From contig JAUIRK010000894.1 in assembly GCA_030549495.1 (NCBI GenBank), forward strand, positions 248,001-312,000: DNA of 64,000 nt, in the 5' to 3' direction. The translations under genes and the position numbers were made by a program. The DNA is from Nectonema munidae. Its lineage: Eukaryota > Nematomorpha > Nectonematoida > Nectonematidae. Below, piece by piece: positions 11,801 through 21,846 of the stretch. Under the pieces are notes generated by a model, which was given only the letters and a program-made list of their open reading frames with translations, was not told where the DNA came from and searched no databases. Each line of letters starts with the position of its first letter. The first letter of the stretch is position 1.

Positions 11801-12671
11801 GGAAGAGAATATTTGTTACTCCCATATTGATTGATTAAATCTATTTTATCTTTAAGAACTAACATGCTTTGATTTAATGTTGGATATATTATATTTTAGC
11901 TTTTTGTTTCATTTAGTCGCTTTTGTTTTTTTTAAGTATAAAATAAATTTTTTTTTATTGTTATATAATTTGCTTAGTTACATTTACTTGACATTTGATT
12001 AGTGTTGCTTGATGATTTTTATGACAATGGCCAAATTTTTTACTCCGGGGTAAGAGTAAGATTGGAAATTCTTTTTTACACCGAAATAGGAGTAAGGATA
12101 ACTCAAAAATATCCACAACTCACCAGCCCTGAAAATTAACCAATAATAATTAACGAATTAATTAATCATCTATCTTACAACTAATTAATTAATTAATAAA
12201 AAACCAACTAATTAATTAAAAAATAATGCGAGTTTTGTTTTGGTGCGCGTTGACCACACCCCATTTAAGTCATACAAACTAAGCCTTAGAATTTGACGTC
12301 TGGCCAACACATATTATTATACATGATATGCATATTATATATGAGCAGACACATGAAGAGGCCTGTTAAAATGGCAGTAACATTTCTGCTTTCATCTTAC
12401 CCTTTTTTACATATATGCAATGACAGATAAAATAAATTATTTATCTTGTTTTTGATAGGCTGTTCTGAGAGGAGTTATCATAATTGACAATTATGCAAAT
12501 GGAGACAAGGCAGTTGCTCCAATCAGAGCTAGGCAAAGATCTCGTCAAAGACAGCGAAGAAAGAAGCCCCTATCAGACACATTAAAGATCCTGGAAAATG
12601 CCGGTTACAATCTCAACGACTTGGACAAGCTGGGAGGCGTGACCATTGAAGATTTGATTTTCAGGCGATGA
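5835..12671 (+). CDS. Unrecognised secreted Pro/Gln-rich host protein, four coding exons
   Basis: The exons are 5835-5867, 5927-6441, 8172-8466 and 12459-12671, all with GT donors and AG acceptors. The first intron is only 59 nt and has a GACTAAC-like branch point. Phases 0, 2 and 0 agree, and the spliced length of 1056 nt is exactly 352 codons including TGA. The first ~19 residues (LVFNTFLTLILTHL) look like a weak signal peptide. Residues ~20-120 are rich in Pro, Met, Gly and Lys, with MPFPGKGQPQGKGFP occurring twice and related shorter units. Residues ~120-180 are Gln-rich. Exon 3 encodes an acidic stretch (ENDPDTFYEE) and then a Lys-rich tail. Exon 4 encodes an Arg-rich run (RARQRSRQRQRRKK) and ends in EDLIFRR. 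I recognise no family. Secretion is inferred; the basic runs could equally be processing sites or nuclear signals. An AATAAA at 12827 may be the polyadenylation signal. Confidence 0.7.
6022..6213 (+). repeat. Intragenic 147-bp duplication in exon 2
   Basis: A run of about 44 bases starting TATGCCATTCCCAGG is identical at 6022-6065 and 6169-6212, an offset of 147 bases or exactly 49 codons. It keeps the reading frame and duplicates the MPFPGKGQPQGKGFP motif. The near-identity of the DNA suggests a recent duplication or gene conversion inside the coding repeat. Confidence 0.75.
6442..8171 (+). other. Host intron 2
   Basis: This runs from GTAAGT at 6442 to TTTTCAATTAG ending at 8171. It opens with a CT-rich stretch and is otherwise AT-rich. 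I see no recognisable gene or bounded repeat in it. The open frames at 6774-7034, 7345-7635 and 7639-7845 are low-complexity and without domains. Confidence 0.55.
8645..8745. repeat. Dispersed repeat fragment, copy 1
   Basis: The core CCAATCAGATCAAAGAGTTT, followed by related sequence for roughly 80 more bases, recurs at 35742-35850 in the same orientation. The family was not identified and the ends are not defined. Confidence 0.5.
9435..9913. mobile_element. hAT-like MITE in host intron 3
   Basis: The left end reads TAGTGTTTGC and the right end is the complement of TAGGGTTTGCTACCGGTTC. Accccctt at 9427-9434 and atcccctt at 9914-9921 match at 7 of 8 bases and fit an 8-bp target duplication. 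Both ends also share CCGGT-containing subterminal sequence. There is no transposase. A second, smaller MITE is nested at 9631-9711. Confidence 0.75.
9631..9711. mobile_element. 81-bp MITE nested in the hAT-like MITE
   Basis: The first 22 and last 22 bases are inverted repeats with about 19 matches (CGGAGAAAAGTGTGCA is shared exactly). They are flanked by an exact 8-bp duplication, ATTAAAAT, at 9623-9630 and 9712-9719. GG-starting ends with an 8-bp duplication do not look like classic hAT CA ends. The superfamily is open; Merlin-like is one possibility. Confidence 0.8.
10069..10859. repeat. Dispersed repeat C, copy 1 (host intron 3)
   Basis: Much of this stretch matches 61409-62087 in the same orientation. 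Shared runs include CATTTGAAGTATACAAAGAG and AAAGATATCCTTAAA-like sequence. Both ends carry versions of CACTAATTAGTAAG in inverted orientation, so it may be a non-autonomous DNA element. No coding content. Confidence 0.6.
11310..11600 (+). repeat. Diverged copy of repeat A in host intron 3
   Basis: Two separated blocks resemble the module repeated at 55.9-60.2 kb. The first is CATCCTTGCGGATAT near 11334, against CATCCTTTCGGATAT there. The second is ATTCTTCAGAGGAAGAGAAC near 11531, followed by a GGCAAAACGGAATGTA-like run. It is clearly older and more diverged than the copies to the right. Confidence 0.6.
11789..12131. mobile_element. Inverted-repeat element in host intron 3
   Basis: It starts CAGGGCTGGCGAG and ends CTCACCAGCCCTG, mirrored ends of about 13 bases in the form usual for hAT elements. 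The flanking 8-mers (gtaatacc and aaaattaa) do not match, so the target duplication is eroded or the true ends differ. No coding content. Confidence 0.55.
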
Positions 12672-13299
12672 GTGGGCAGGGGCTTGGGGAGTTGAGCTCA
12701 ACACTACAATATACCACGCCTTCTTCACGTCCATCATCTTCATCTCTTTCCATATTTGCATATTGCATGTGTAAGAAGTGAAAAGGAAACATAATTTAAC
12801 ATTCCTTCTCCTTCCATGTAAGTAGTAATAAAACGCTCGTTTCCTGAAGTTTGTGTGATTTAGGAGTTGACGCTGGGTGAACAACTGATTTGAATGTCTT
12901 TTATATACACCACATATAAATAATACGGCTTTGAAACAAAAATATGAAACGGTGTGATTGTAAGCTTTTTAATAAATTCATCTTTTATACACATTCTTTC
13001 ACTTTTGGCAAATAAATTTTCGAACAAAAATCATTTCTTCCTTTAAGTTGTAATCTACCACCGAAGAAGAAGAAGAAGAAGAAAATTTATTAGAAAAGTT
13101 TAAGAATAAATTATTCACAAAATTACAATTTTAGGTTAGATACACATATTAAAATGAATATATAATTACATTGAACATCTGGATTTTCAAAAGGCCAGCA
13201 GCCGCTATTATGAAATTCCAAAAACTATTGAAATAAACAACAACAAAAAAAGCGTAATAAAAAAAACAAAAGAAAATACAATTTGAAAGAAGAGAAAAA
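12672..13299 (+). other. Host 3' UTR and AT-rich spacer
   Basis: AATAAA at 12827-12832 lies 156 bases after the stop codon; further AATAAA motifs lie near 12970 and 13010. A (GAA)n run sits at about 13064-13083. The A-rich text at 13230-13300 leads into the 3' end of the minus-strand LINE. Confidence 0.45.
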
Positions 13300-13999
13300 A
13301 TAAAAAAATTTTGGTGATAGTTATATAAAATAAATTACAATTAATAATAGTTAATAATCAATATATAATTAGTAAATATATAGATAAATATATATTATAA
13401 GTCATGCACAAGAGATTGGAGCGAGTGAAATGAAACTTAGTTTGTTTCTGGATATCCAATTTCATTCATGACATAATGACATGAAAAACAATTTCGAAAT
13501 ACAAATTTTTAACTTCTTTTTTAAAAGAGCTTATGTTTAAGTGCATCAAATCCCATACGTTTAATAAGTTCCTATTCCAAAATTCAGATACCTTATACTT
13601 GAGAGCCTGATAAAACTTGATAGAACTATACTATGGAATAAAGGTTTTATATTTATAACGAATATCATAATCAGTGTTAGCTAGGATGAAATCCATTGTG
13701 TGATCAAAGATTATAGAATTTGTAAATAAACAGACTTAGGTTATACTCATATAAATGATGTATTTTTAGGATTTTGGATTCCTAGAACAATTGGTTTATG
13801 TGTGAAAAATGACTGACATTATGTATATTTCGTATGGCTTTCTTTTGAAATTTGAACAAGTTTGGAACATTTTTATGACCCCATACAAAAATACAGTAAT
13901 TTATGTATGGCAGAAAGAAGGAATTGTAGAGCAGAATTTTGACATTTATTGGCAGCAATTATTTGAAATATTTTAAAATTCCGTTAACCCGGGAGAGTT

Positions 14000-16260
14000 T
14001 ACTTTCAATGAGTGAGATATAATTATTCAAATTTAATTAGTTGTCAATGATGTTTCGTAGAAGTTGAAAAAAATTCACCCATTTCAAACATGAAATTATT
14101 CAATTGAAAAGCTGATCACTTTTACCAAAAAGCATATATTTTGATTTTTTTCAAATTAATTACCATCCAATTTTTATCGCACCATTCTAGAACTGGTTTA
14201 ATTTTGTTCTCAAAAAAACCGAGCAAACATTTTTGTCATCATAAGTGAAAGGCCTATTTACCGTTAAATCATCAGCAAAGCTGAAAAAAATGAGTTCATT
14301 ACAAGATGAGAACATATCAGAAATCATTCATAAATATCAAGAAAAACAGAGCATCCATTATAGACCCTTGAGGCACACCACAAGAACGACAGATCTTCTT
14401 GAGAGATTAACTTGTTGTTGCCTCATTTCAAGATAGGATTTAACAAGAGATAAAGATCAGGTATGTTCCAATCCATATTTTTTCAAATTACAAAGTAAAA
14501 GTTTATGTGAAATCATATCGAAGGCTTGTGAAAAGTCTATAAAAGCTGTGGAAATCCCACCACCATTTTGCAGTTTTTCTATGATATTATTTATAAATAA
14601 TGTAATCAAAGATTGAGTATTGTGTGACTTCCTAAATCCAAACTGATACTTGTAAATAAGCTTGTTTTGTTCAGAATAGAAATTCAATTGTATATGAAGC
14701 AACTTTTCAAAAATTTTAGGGATCACAGGTATCAAAGATCTATATAGGCCTATAGTTATCCACATTAGATTTATCTCCCTTTTTGAAAATTAGGAGCACT
14801 CTACTAATTTAAAACACTTTTGGGTATGTTGAAAATTCTAGACAAGGATTTAAGCCTATTGTGAAATACTTAGCTAGAGTATTCATTTTTACCAATTTGA
14901 CGCGAAACATTGAAACTCCGTATATGTCGCAGGTCTTATTGCTTCTAAAAGAATCAACAGCGGTTCTTACATCCTGAATTGTAATTCTAGTAAAACTGAA
15001 GCTTACACTTGCATCAATATGAATATTGGGACCATAATCCCCACAAATCGGAGTACGAGAATTCCTAAATTTCGTATTGAATATATTTCCAAATTCATTG
15101 GCATCTTCAATTTCTCTTTCTCCATACTTTAAGGAAATTTTAGAGTCTGAGGTGGGTTTAATAAAACTATTGATCTTTCTCCAAGCACCTTTGAGACTTG
15201 TTTCTTCAGAAAAAGGGTATGGAAATATGTCTTTTTCAACTGCTTTGATAAATTTTTAACTTTATTTCTGAGAATTTTGTATCCATTTTCCAATATATCA
15301 CTACAATGCGTTTTCATTTTCATAAAGACTTTATTTCTTTTTTTGATTGGACGTAAAAGTCTCTTATTGATCCACAGATTGGAAGATGTTTTATAATAGT
15401 GATTTGAATTTCTTTTAAACTTAATTTGCTTCATGCTAAGATTTAAAAACTGAGACAACTTATCATAAAGTCTCAATAAAAAGATTTCTGGATTATCAAA
15501 TGCGTTTCTCAAATAATCATGCCAATTTAAAGAATGAAACAGCACCAACAAAATCACAAGTATTGAATACTTTTTTAGTGAACAAGAGATGCTCATCGAG
15601 ATCAATTTAACATGAAACTAAAAGAGGTAAATGATCAGAAATATGAAACTGAACATTATAAGAAATATAAGGGAAAAATATCATAGGAATAAAAATATTA
15701 TCTATGAGCGTCTCGCTTATAAATCTTGTGAACTTTGTAAAAATACGACAGCCAAATGTTTAAGAACATCTCTATATGCTTATTATTATTATTATAGATC
15801 TATAAGTCCAGATTGAAATCTCCTAAAAACAAACTTATTTTATAATCATATTGGTAATTTTCAAGGAAAATTTCAAACTCATCCAGGAAAAGATTAATTT
15901 CATTAAGCGTATAAATGGGCTTTCTATAAATATATTAGTAATATGAAGCGTGGTTGAAGCAGAGATCTGAATAGAGACGGTGAGAGCTTCAAAAAATGCA
16001 CTCTTGTCATGAATGAAACATTTCTTATATTTCAAAGTTTTATGGATGAAGAAAGACAAGCCCGAATGGGAGCTCAAAGAAGGAGGACAGTGCACAAGGT
16101 CATAGCCCTCAATATTGAAAGTATTAAAAGTATTTTCAAACATCCATGTCTCTTGTAAAGAAATCATATGGATACGATTTCTATTTACAGAATTAAATAT
16201 ATTCAAAAAACTTATCTAAAGAACAATATTTTGCTTTGAGAGATTGAATATTTAGTGTTA
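14000..16260 (-). pseudogene. LINE ORF2 remnant: endonuclease and reverse transcriptase
   Basis: The protein would cut target DNA and copy LINE RNA into it. The endonuclease part contains ISLQETW (near 16,160), the conserved Glu-containing motif of AP-type endonucleases, and later SSHSGLSFFIH. The reverse transcriptase shows AFIDFSQAFD (motif A, near 14,517-14,545), GVPQGSIMD (near 14,362-14,374) and FADDL (catalytic Asp pair, near 14,269-14,280). Sequence like WCDKNWMVINLKK follows near 14,170. All catalytic motifs can be read, but they lie in several different frames with stops between them. Family placement as CR1/Jockey-like rests on domain order and motif style. Confidence 0.8.
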
Positions 16261-17236
16261 TGATATTCAAGTTGTACAAACTTATTGTGTCTTTTAGAAC
16301 AGTTCATCACAAAGATATGGTTCATCATAACGAAAAAGATTAAACAAATCAGGGTTATTAATTATAGCATCATTGTTAGAATGAATTATGTTAGGCTTAC
16401 TCTCATCATGAACAGAGAAAGAAGTGATTGATTTTGTATACTCAAGATTTTTTTAACCAAAGGGCATTTAAAACTACAAGAAAAATGCATATAGCCAAGA
16501 GAGAACCATTGTTGAAACAATTATCGCATTTTAATTTACTTTGGTAAATCATTTTTCACTCACAATCTTTGTATACATGACTATTTGAAGAACAGTGCGC
16601 ACAAATGGCTCCAAGTTTTCTACAAACTTTTGTTGTGTGTTCAAATCGTAAACATTTGGCACATTGAATATTAGAAATTTACATTTACATAACTTAATAT
16701 ACAAATAGTAAGCATTTTTCTTGATATAGTTATAAGTTCTTGAATCACATTTAAATACGCAACACCTCGTGTTATTAAATTTTGAGTAAAAAGAAAATAC
16801 CCTCAATAATATCTTGTGTACAAAATGTACACTTAAAAGATTTTAATAAAGAAAAAATATCCTTATGAATTTTTTTACAACAACAATACACACTTGGCAC
16901 TGAAACACATCATAAAGGCTAATATATTCAATTATAAAATAAGTATTTTGTATTACTGTATAAAAATAAAGAGCAAAGAACATACCCTAGTATTATGTGT
17001 ACAAACTGTACACATATGCTTTATGTAATAATTACTGCTATGAATGATGGCTTGCAAGGCTTACTTAGAATCGTAAAAGTACTTTTGACAAGCACATCTG
17101 TTTTCTTTTATAATTTTTCTTCATTTTGTTTATTCAATACATAAGCACAATAGTTTTTCTTTCGTATAATTTTTCATTACTTTATTGTTTTTCAAGCGTG
17201 TTTGACTTTTTATTTATCTGTTGTTCTTCGTTCATA

Positions 17237-19358
17237 ATGAAAGAAACTGAAAGAAAATGTTCTAAAAAGGCTCGTTTTTTCTTATCTATGCTCCAAGAAA
17301 ATGATATCGAAATGACTGAAAATGTTCAAGGTAATGAGTTTGATCATTGTTAAGACGAATTTTTGTTGAATGAAGATACTTCCGATCTGATGGAAGAACC
17401 ACAAGGCAATCATAATGGCGGTGACAATGAAGGCGAAATCGAAATTTTTGTTGATGAATCAGAATCTGAAGAGGGAAGCAGCGAAGAAAGTGAACCTAAA
17501 AATTGTGAGTATGATAATAATCTCGTAGCCAACGGAATACGTTGCAATTATAACCCTATTCCTTCTGCTCTACGAAAAAGAAATATTTTAACACAGAGGC
17601 CTGGTGTTGTTTGCAGAGTTGACAGCGAGATGGAAGCTTTTATGCTTTTTTATTCTGAAGAAATGTTTTTACTTATTATGAGATATACAAACAGAAAAGT
17701 GAGTGATGTTTGCTATGAATATAAAACTAAAAATAAGTGTGCACAATGTCCTCCTCATATGGCAAGATTTTCTATGGAAGAAATAAAAGCTTCGTTTGCA
17801 ATTCTAATTAGAGCAGGAGTTGATCGTGAAAACATGACAAATTTGCAAGAATTATGGACAGAAGTAGATGGCAGACCCTTTTATAAGACAACCATGTCTT
17901 TTCAAAGATTTAAGTTTTTTCTAAAATGTTTACGTTTTGATAGTTTCAGAAACCGTGAAGAAAAAAATCACGGCAATTCGTGATTTATGGAACTTGTTTC
18001 AAAAAAATCTACTAAATTTCTACATTCCTGATATCAACATAACCGTAGATGAGCAATTAGTTGGCTATACAGGCAAAGTCCCGTGTAGAGTCTACATGCC
18101 TAATAAACCACGTAAATATGGTGTTAAAATATATTGGACTTGTGAGGCCTTTTCCGGTTTCGCCTTAAAAGGATATATCCAGTGGCGGTTCTAGATTTTC
18201 AAAAGTGAGGGTGCCAAACAAGGGCCAAGTTTTTAAAAAGTTGTAAAGAAATAGGTTTAAAACTAAAAAATTTAAAACTTCTCATCTCAAATTAAGAGTG
18301 CTCTTCGTCTAAGATTCACCCGCCAAGATAAGGGATATATTTCTTACCCTGGATGCAAAACCCACTCAAAAAAATTAAATTATAACAAGTTTCGAGTAAA
18401 TTTTAAATCCAGTAAAATAGGTATTTGATGTGGAGGGGCCAACATGGGATCCAGCCAAAAAACCGGGGGGGCATGCCTCCCCCTCCCTTAAAACCGCCAC
18501 TGGATATATCTATGATTATCCAAATAAAGATCCTAAAAAAAATACGAGCAAAGTTTTTCCTGCAGTATTGTACTTCATTGGATGGAGCCTTTTTTTGTTC
18601 AGGAAGGGAAGTTTATACTGATGTATTTTACTTCTCAAAAACTTGCTGTTGAACTGGCTAAAAAAAATTGACACTAATAGGAACTATCAAAAAGCTCAAG
18701 GAAAGAAATTCCACACATCATGAAGACATTGAAAGGCCGTCAAGTTTTTTCTACTCTTTCACTCTATGATCATGAAAATAAAATTGTATTTTTTCCTATG
18801 CACCACCCAAAAACAAAAATGTTTTGCTACTTTCACCTTCTCATTCTCAAATTGATGCTTCTTCTAGAGAAGATTTAAAGCCTAACACCATACTTGATTA
18901 TAATGAAAACAAAAGTGGAGTAGACCTGATGGATGGAATAATAGAAGAGTTCACGACACGTAGAAAGAGCGTAAGATGGCCAGTACTGATAAATTACAAC
19001 ATAATAGAAGTCTGCTGGCATAATGCTTTTATTTTTTTCTCAAAATTGGGTTTCTGCATAACCAGAAAGAAATTTCACAAATCTCTCTACTTCCAACTTG
19101 CTGAACCTTTTGCTAAAAACGGGTTTACAAAAAGCAAATCTTAGAAGAAAAACTAAACTTGCATGCATTATTGTAGGCTTTTCATCCAACTATGAATCTT
19201 CTGCTTTAGAATGCGATGAAGTAACAAAACCACAACTTGCTAGAAGATATTACGAATGCCAAAAATGGAGTCGATCTATTTGTTTCAATTGCAAAAGAAC
19301 AATATGTCCGGTACACAGAAAAAAAATTAAAAAAGAATTGTGTCTTTTTTGTAAATAG
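17237..19358 (+). pseudogene. piggyBac transposase 1, broken
   Basis: This was a cut-and-paste transposase targeting TTAA. It starts MKETERKC and has an acidic N-terminal region, with one in-frame stop at about 17351. All three catalytic aspartates can still be read, in different frames: TVDEQLVGYTG (near 18,040), VYTDVFYFS (near 18,617) and NKSGVDLMD (near 18,910). The C-terminal cysteine domain follows (CFNCKRTICPVH, near 19,290). At least three frame changes and a 323-bp MITE after GFALKGYI disrupt it. Removing the MITE and one duplication copy gives GYIYDYPN, the expected continuation. Confidence 0.85.
18180..18502. mobile_element. hAT MITE inserted in piggyBac transposase 1
   Basis: It starts CAGTGGCGGTT and ends AACCGCCACTG, an 11-base perfect inverted repeat. 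The exact 8-bp duplication GATATATC lies at 18172-18179 and 18503-18510. The 323-bp interior has no transposase. The host reading frame on both sides joins cleanly at the duplicated 8-mer. Confidence 0.93.
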
Positions 19359-20045
19359 GGTTTTTAATATTTGTTTTTTATCTTTAAAAAAATATATGTT
19401 ATAAAACTTTTTTATTTGGAAATTCTAGCTTTCTTGCTTGTGTACATTTTGTACACAAAATACTGTTAGGTGTTTAGATATTTAAGTACTATTGAGGGTT
19501 AAACATACTTTTTTCAGACACTAGTTCTTTCAGAACAGAGTTTTCCCTTAAATATTTCTTCTAGTAGGTCTTTATCATTTACATCTTTCGAAACCGTTAT
19601 CTTTACTTTCAGAAATAATTGTTTTGCCTTTTTATAGTTTACGTTGTTTTTTTGGAAAATACTTTCTACTTTTTGAAGATTTGATTGATCAGTTAATGAT
19701 ATTTTCTTTACTTTTAGATGTTCTTTGATGTATTTTACTTTATCATCGTCTAAACACTTTTTAGCTAAATCATTTAGATCTTGATCATTTTTCACGTAGA
19801 GTACATTTTGGTTAGATTTCACAGCATCAGCATGAAACATTTTTTTAACAAGAGGACTCCAACCTTCCAACTTTTCAAGGCTGCTTTTTTAAGCATCAAA
19901 GCCTTTATTAATATTTTCTATAACTTCACGCTTGTTCTGTTCAAGGGAACTTTCAGAATTATATGGATTTTTTGACGCTTTATTAGCAGATGAGTTCAAG
20001 TTTGCTAGATTTAAACAATTTTCACAAACCCATCTAACACCTAAG

Positions 20046-20556
20046 CAGTGTTTCCCTAACTTTTTTGAGCCGCGACACACTCTTTACATAGAAAAATTCC
20101 GTGACACACCACCAAGCAAATATTTCAAAAAAACTGTTAAATGAAGTATTTTAATTAACAGTATCTTTGTAATCCATTAAACATTAAGATTAAAATTAGC
20201 AACAGAAGGAAACTGGGCGAACAAGCAACAGCAACAACAATAAAATTTTATTCAGTGTGACAAATGAGTTTGCTTTCGAGAACAAATTAAATTCCATCGA
20301 GGGTTCAAAGACGACAAGCAAACTCGCATTTCATCCTCAATTCGGTGAAGTCTTTCTCGCTTTTTGGATTTGATTTCGGTTAATGTCGAAAGAAAACAGA
20401 AAGTTTTCAAAATTTAATAATAATTGAACCGCGTTAATCCAAATCCTGTTAATCGAAGTCGTACTAATTGAGGGATGACTGTATCTTTTTATTATTTCTG
20501 AACAATCTCGCGACACACTTGGAAAGTTTTTGTGACACACAGTTTGGGAAAACCTG
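20046..20556. mobile_element. hAT MITE inserted in LINE ORF1
   Basis: The left end CAGTGTTTCCCTAAC mirrors the right end GTTTGGGAAAACCTG. Both subterminal regions carry CGCGACACAC and GTGACACAC in inverted order. The flanking 8-mers cacctaag and acctagag are near matches. Near the right end, CAGTCATCCCTCAATTAG on the minus strand (about 20,465-20,482) looks like a pogo/Tigger end, so the interior may itself be composite. Confidence 0.7.
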
Positions 20557-20759
20557 ACCTAGAGAGTAATGATTATCGAAGATTTGGGGGTAACTTACTA
20601 AAACAGTAGCAAAACCACTTGGCGCATTGAAAACAAGAAATCATATCTTATTTTTTCTCTTCTTAACATTGAAAACAAGTACAATTTTCATTCTTTTTGG
20701 CCTCAAACATAAATAAATTTTCAAATTTCAATTTATGCAAGTAAAATAGCCAATTTTAA

Positions 20760-21840
20760 TTTTAAGGGAGATCTATATATAAAAATTATAATTTCTTTCA
20801 ATCAATTGATTGTTCAAAATAATAATTAAAAACGTTGAGCATTATGTAGAACATTATACGCCATTAAAAACTTAGATGAAATCTAGTTTTAATAATTTTT
20901 TTTACTTATTAATTTTATATTAAATTGAAATAAAAGAATTTAACCAATTGGAAAAATACCAAAAAAAATAAGGAGAGGGGGGGAGGTTGATTTATCTATT
21001 TTTTAGCTCAAGTTTGTTCTCTGATACACACCATATTTCATAAGGTAGATAGTAAAATCTATGTTTACTATTTTCTAGTACTATTCAATTAGCAGTCAAC
21101 ATGCATAATTTTAGTGTGCTGGAAGTAGACAAAAATACAAGTACCTTATTTTCTGTATCAAGCGCCTCACAAATTTAAGAACAAGATGCTGGAAGGAAAC
21201 TCAGTAACAAAGAGAAAAGTTATGTCGCGATTCATTAAAAAAAAGATAAAAGTTGTCAAATTGAAGGTTGCATACCTGCGTGATTTTAATCTACCACCGA
21301 TGTCCAATAAAATAAAAGTCTCCTCCTTTAACTTGTGTGAAAACGCATTGAAAAAGATAACCAAACGATTCGCATTTAAAAACATGTGCTTAACCGATTA
21401 TCGAGGACAGTCGACATATGCGAATTTACAAAAATGTGAATTGTCCGCTTTTATTAATGCTTTTTGATACAAATCTTCTGCTTTACACTAGATATCGTCT
21501 GATTATTCTGGATGTTAACAGGATAAAGTGTTAAGGTATAGTTTTATTTCAAATTACTTCTGTTTTTTTGAATACAAATCAAGAAATCGTGTGCCAGTTA
21601 AAAATAACTGTGCTTCTGTTAAATGGATCGTTTGTGATCATCTGCATACGTCAGTCTTATGACAAAATTTAACATATGGGAAATGTTTACTTCTAAAAGA
21701 AGGAGAAAACGATTTTCGTTATAACGATAAAATTCGTTCATATGGAAAGAAACGTGGATTTTGGTAAAATGTATTTTAAAGTAGCTGTAACAACTTTTTT
21801 ATAAAGAATTTTAGAGTGCTAACATTTAATAACTGAATCC
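20760..21840. other. Intergenic, nothing recognised
   Basis: AT-rich sequence with no bounded repeat. An open frame at 21186-21467 (+) encodes about 93 residues with many Lys but no domain I recognise. Its end carries CCGATTATCGAGGACAG, weakly like a Tigger end. Confidence 0.4.
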
Positions 21841-21846
21841 TAACAA

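Larger units (their letters stand above)
16800..19498 (+). mobile_element. piggyBac element 1, inserted in the LINE
   Basis: The left end CCCTCAATA (16800-16808) is the exact inverted repeat of the right end TATTGAGGG (19490-19498). TTAA follows on the right at 19499-19502; the left flank reads AATA, so that copy has decayed. The palindrome-like GTGTACAAAATGTACAC occurs near both ends (16816-16832 and 19440-19456). A one-mismatch copy lies at 16997-17013, just after a second terminus-like CCCTAGTA at 16985. The element is 2.7 kb, of which 331 bp is a later MITE insertion with its duplication. Confidence 0.8.
16549..20713 (-). pseudogene. LINE ORF1 remnant with zinc fingers, split by two insertions
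   Basis: ORF1 proteins bind LINE RNA. Two complete CCHC knuckles are readable: CAKCLRFEHTTKVC and CAHCSSNSHVYKDC. Upstream, past the piggyBac, a 118-residue stretch (19,870-19,514) includes VKITVSKDVNDKDLLEE. Further upstream, on either side of a hAT MITE, lie CFQCAKWF (near 20,610) and LGVRWVCENC (near 20,020). Together these resemble a Cys-rich PHD-like finger. Sequence on both sides of each insertion continues the same protein, which is the main evidence that the insertions are secondary. Frameshifts are present. Confidence 0.7.
13300..20720 (-). mobile_element. CR1/Jockey-type LINE, broken and carrying nested insertions
   Basis: Read on the minus strand, the parts come in the normal order. 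ORF1 has N-terminal Cys-rich sequence near 20,640-19,514 and two CCHC knuckles near 16,660-16,556. Then follow an endonuclease near 16,206-15,835, a linker near 15,605-15,129, and a reverse transcriptase near 14,765-14,000. Two DNA transposons interrupt ORF1: a piggyBac at 16800-19498 and a hAT MITE at 20046-20556. Without them the LINE is about 4.2 kb, normal for this group. The 3' end near 13.3 kb is approximate. The frames carry several stops and shifts, so the copy is dead. Confidence 0.8.

Noticed and set aside
12582-12884. 100-residue open frame (-)
   Set aside because: Overlaps host exon 4 and its 3' UTR on the opposite strand.
21186-21467. 93-residue Lys-rich open frame (+)
   Set aside because: No domain and no conserved neighbour; may be chance or part of a decayed element.
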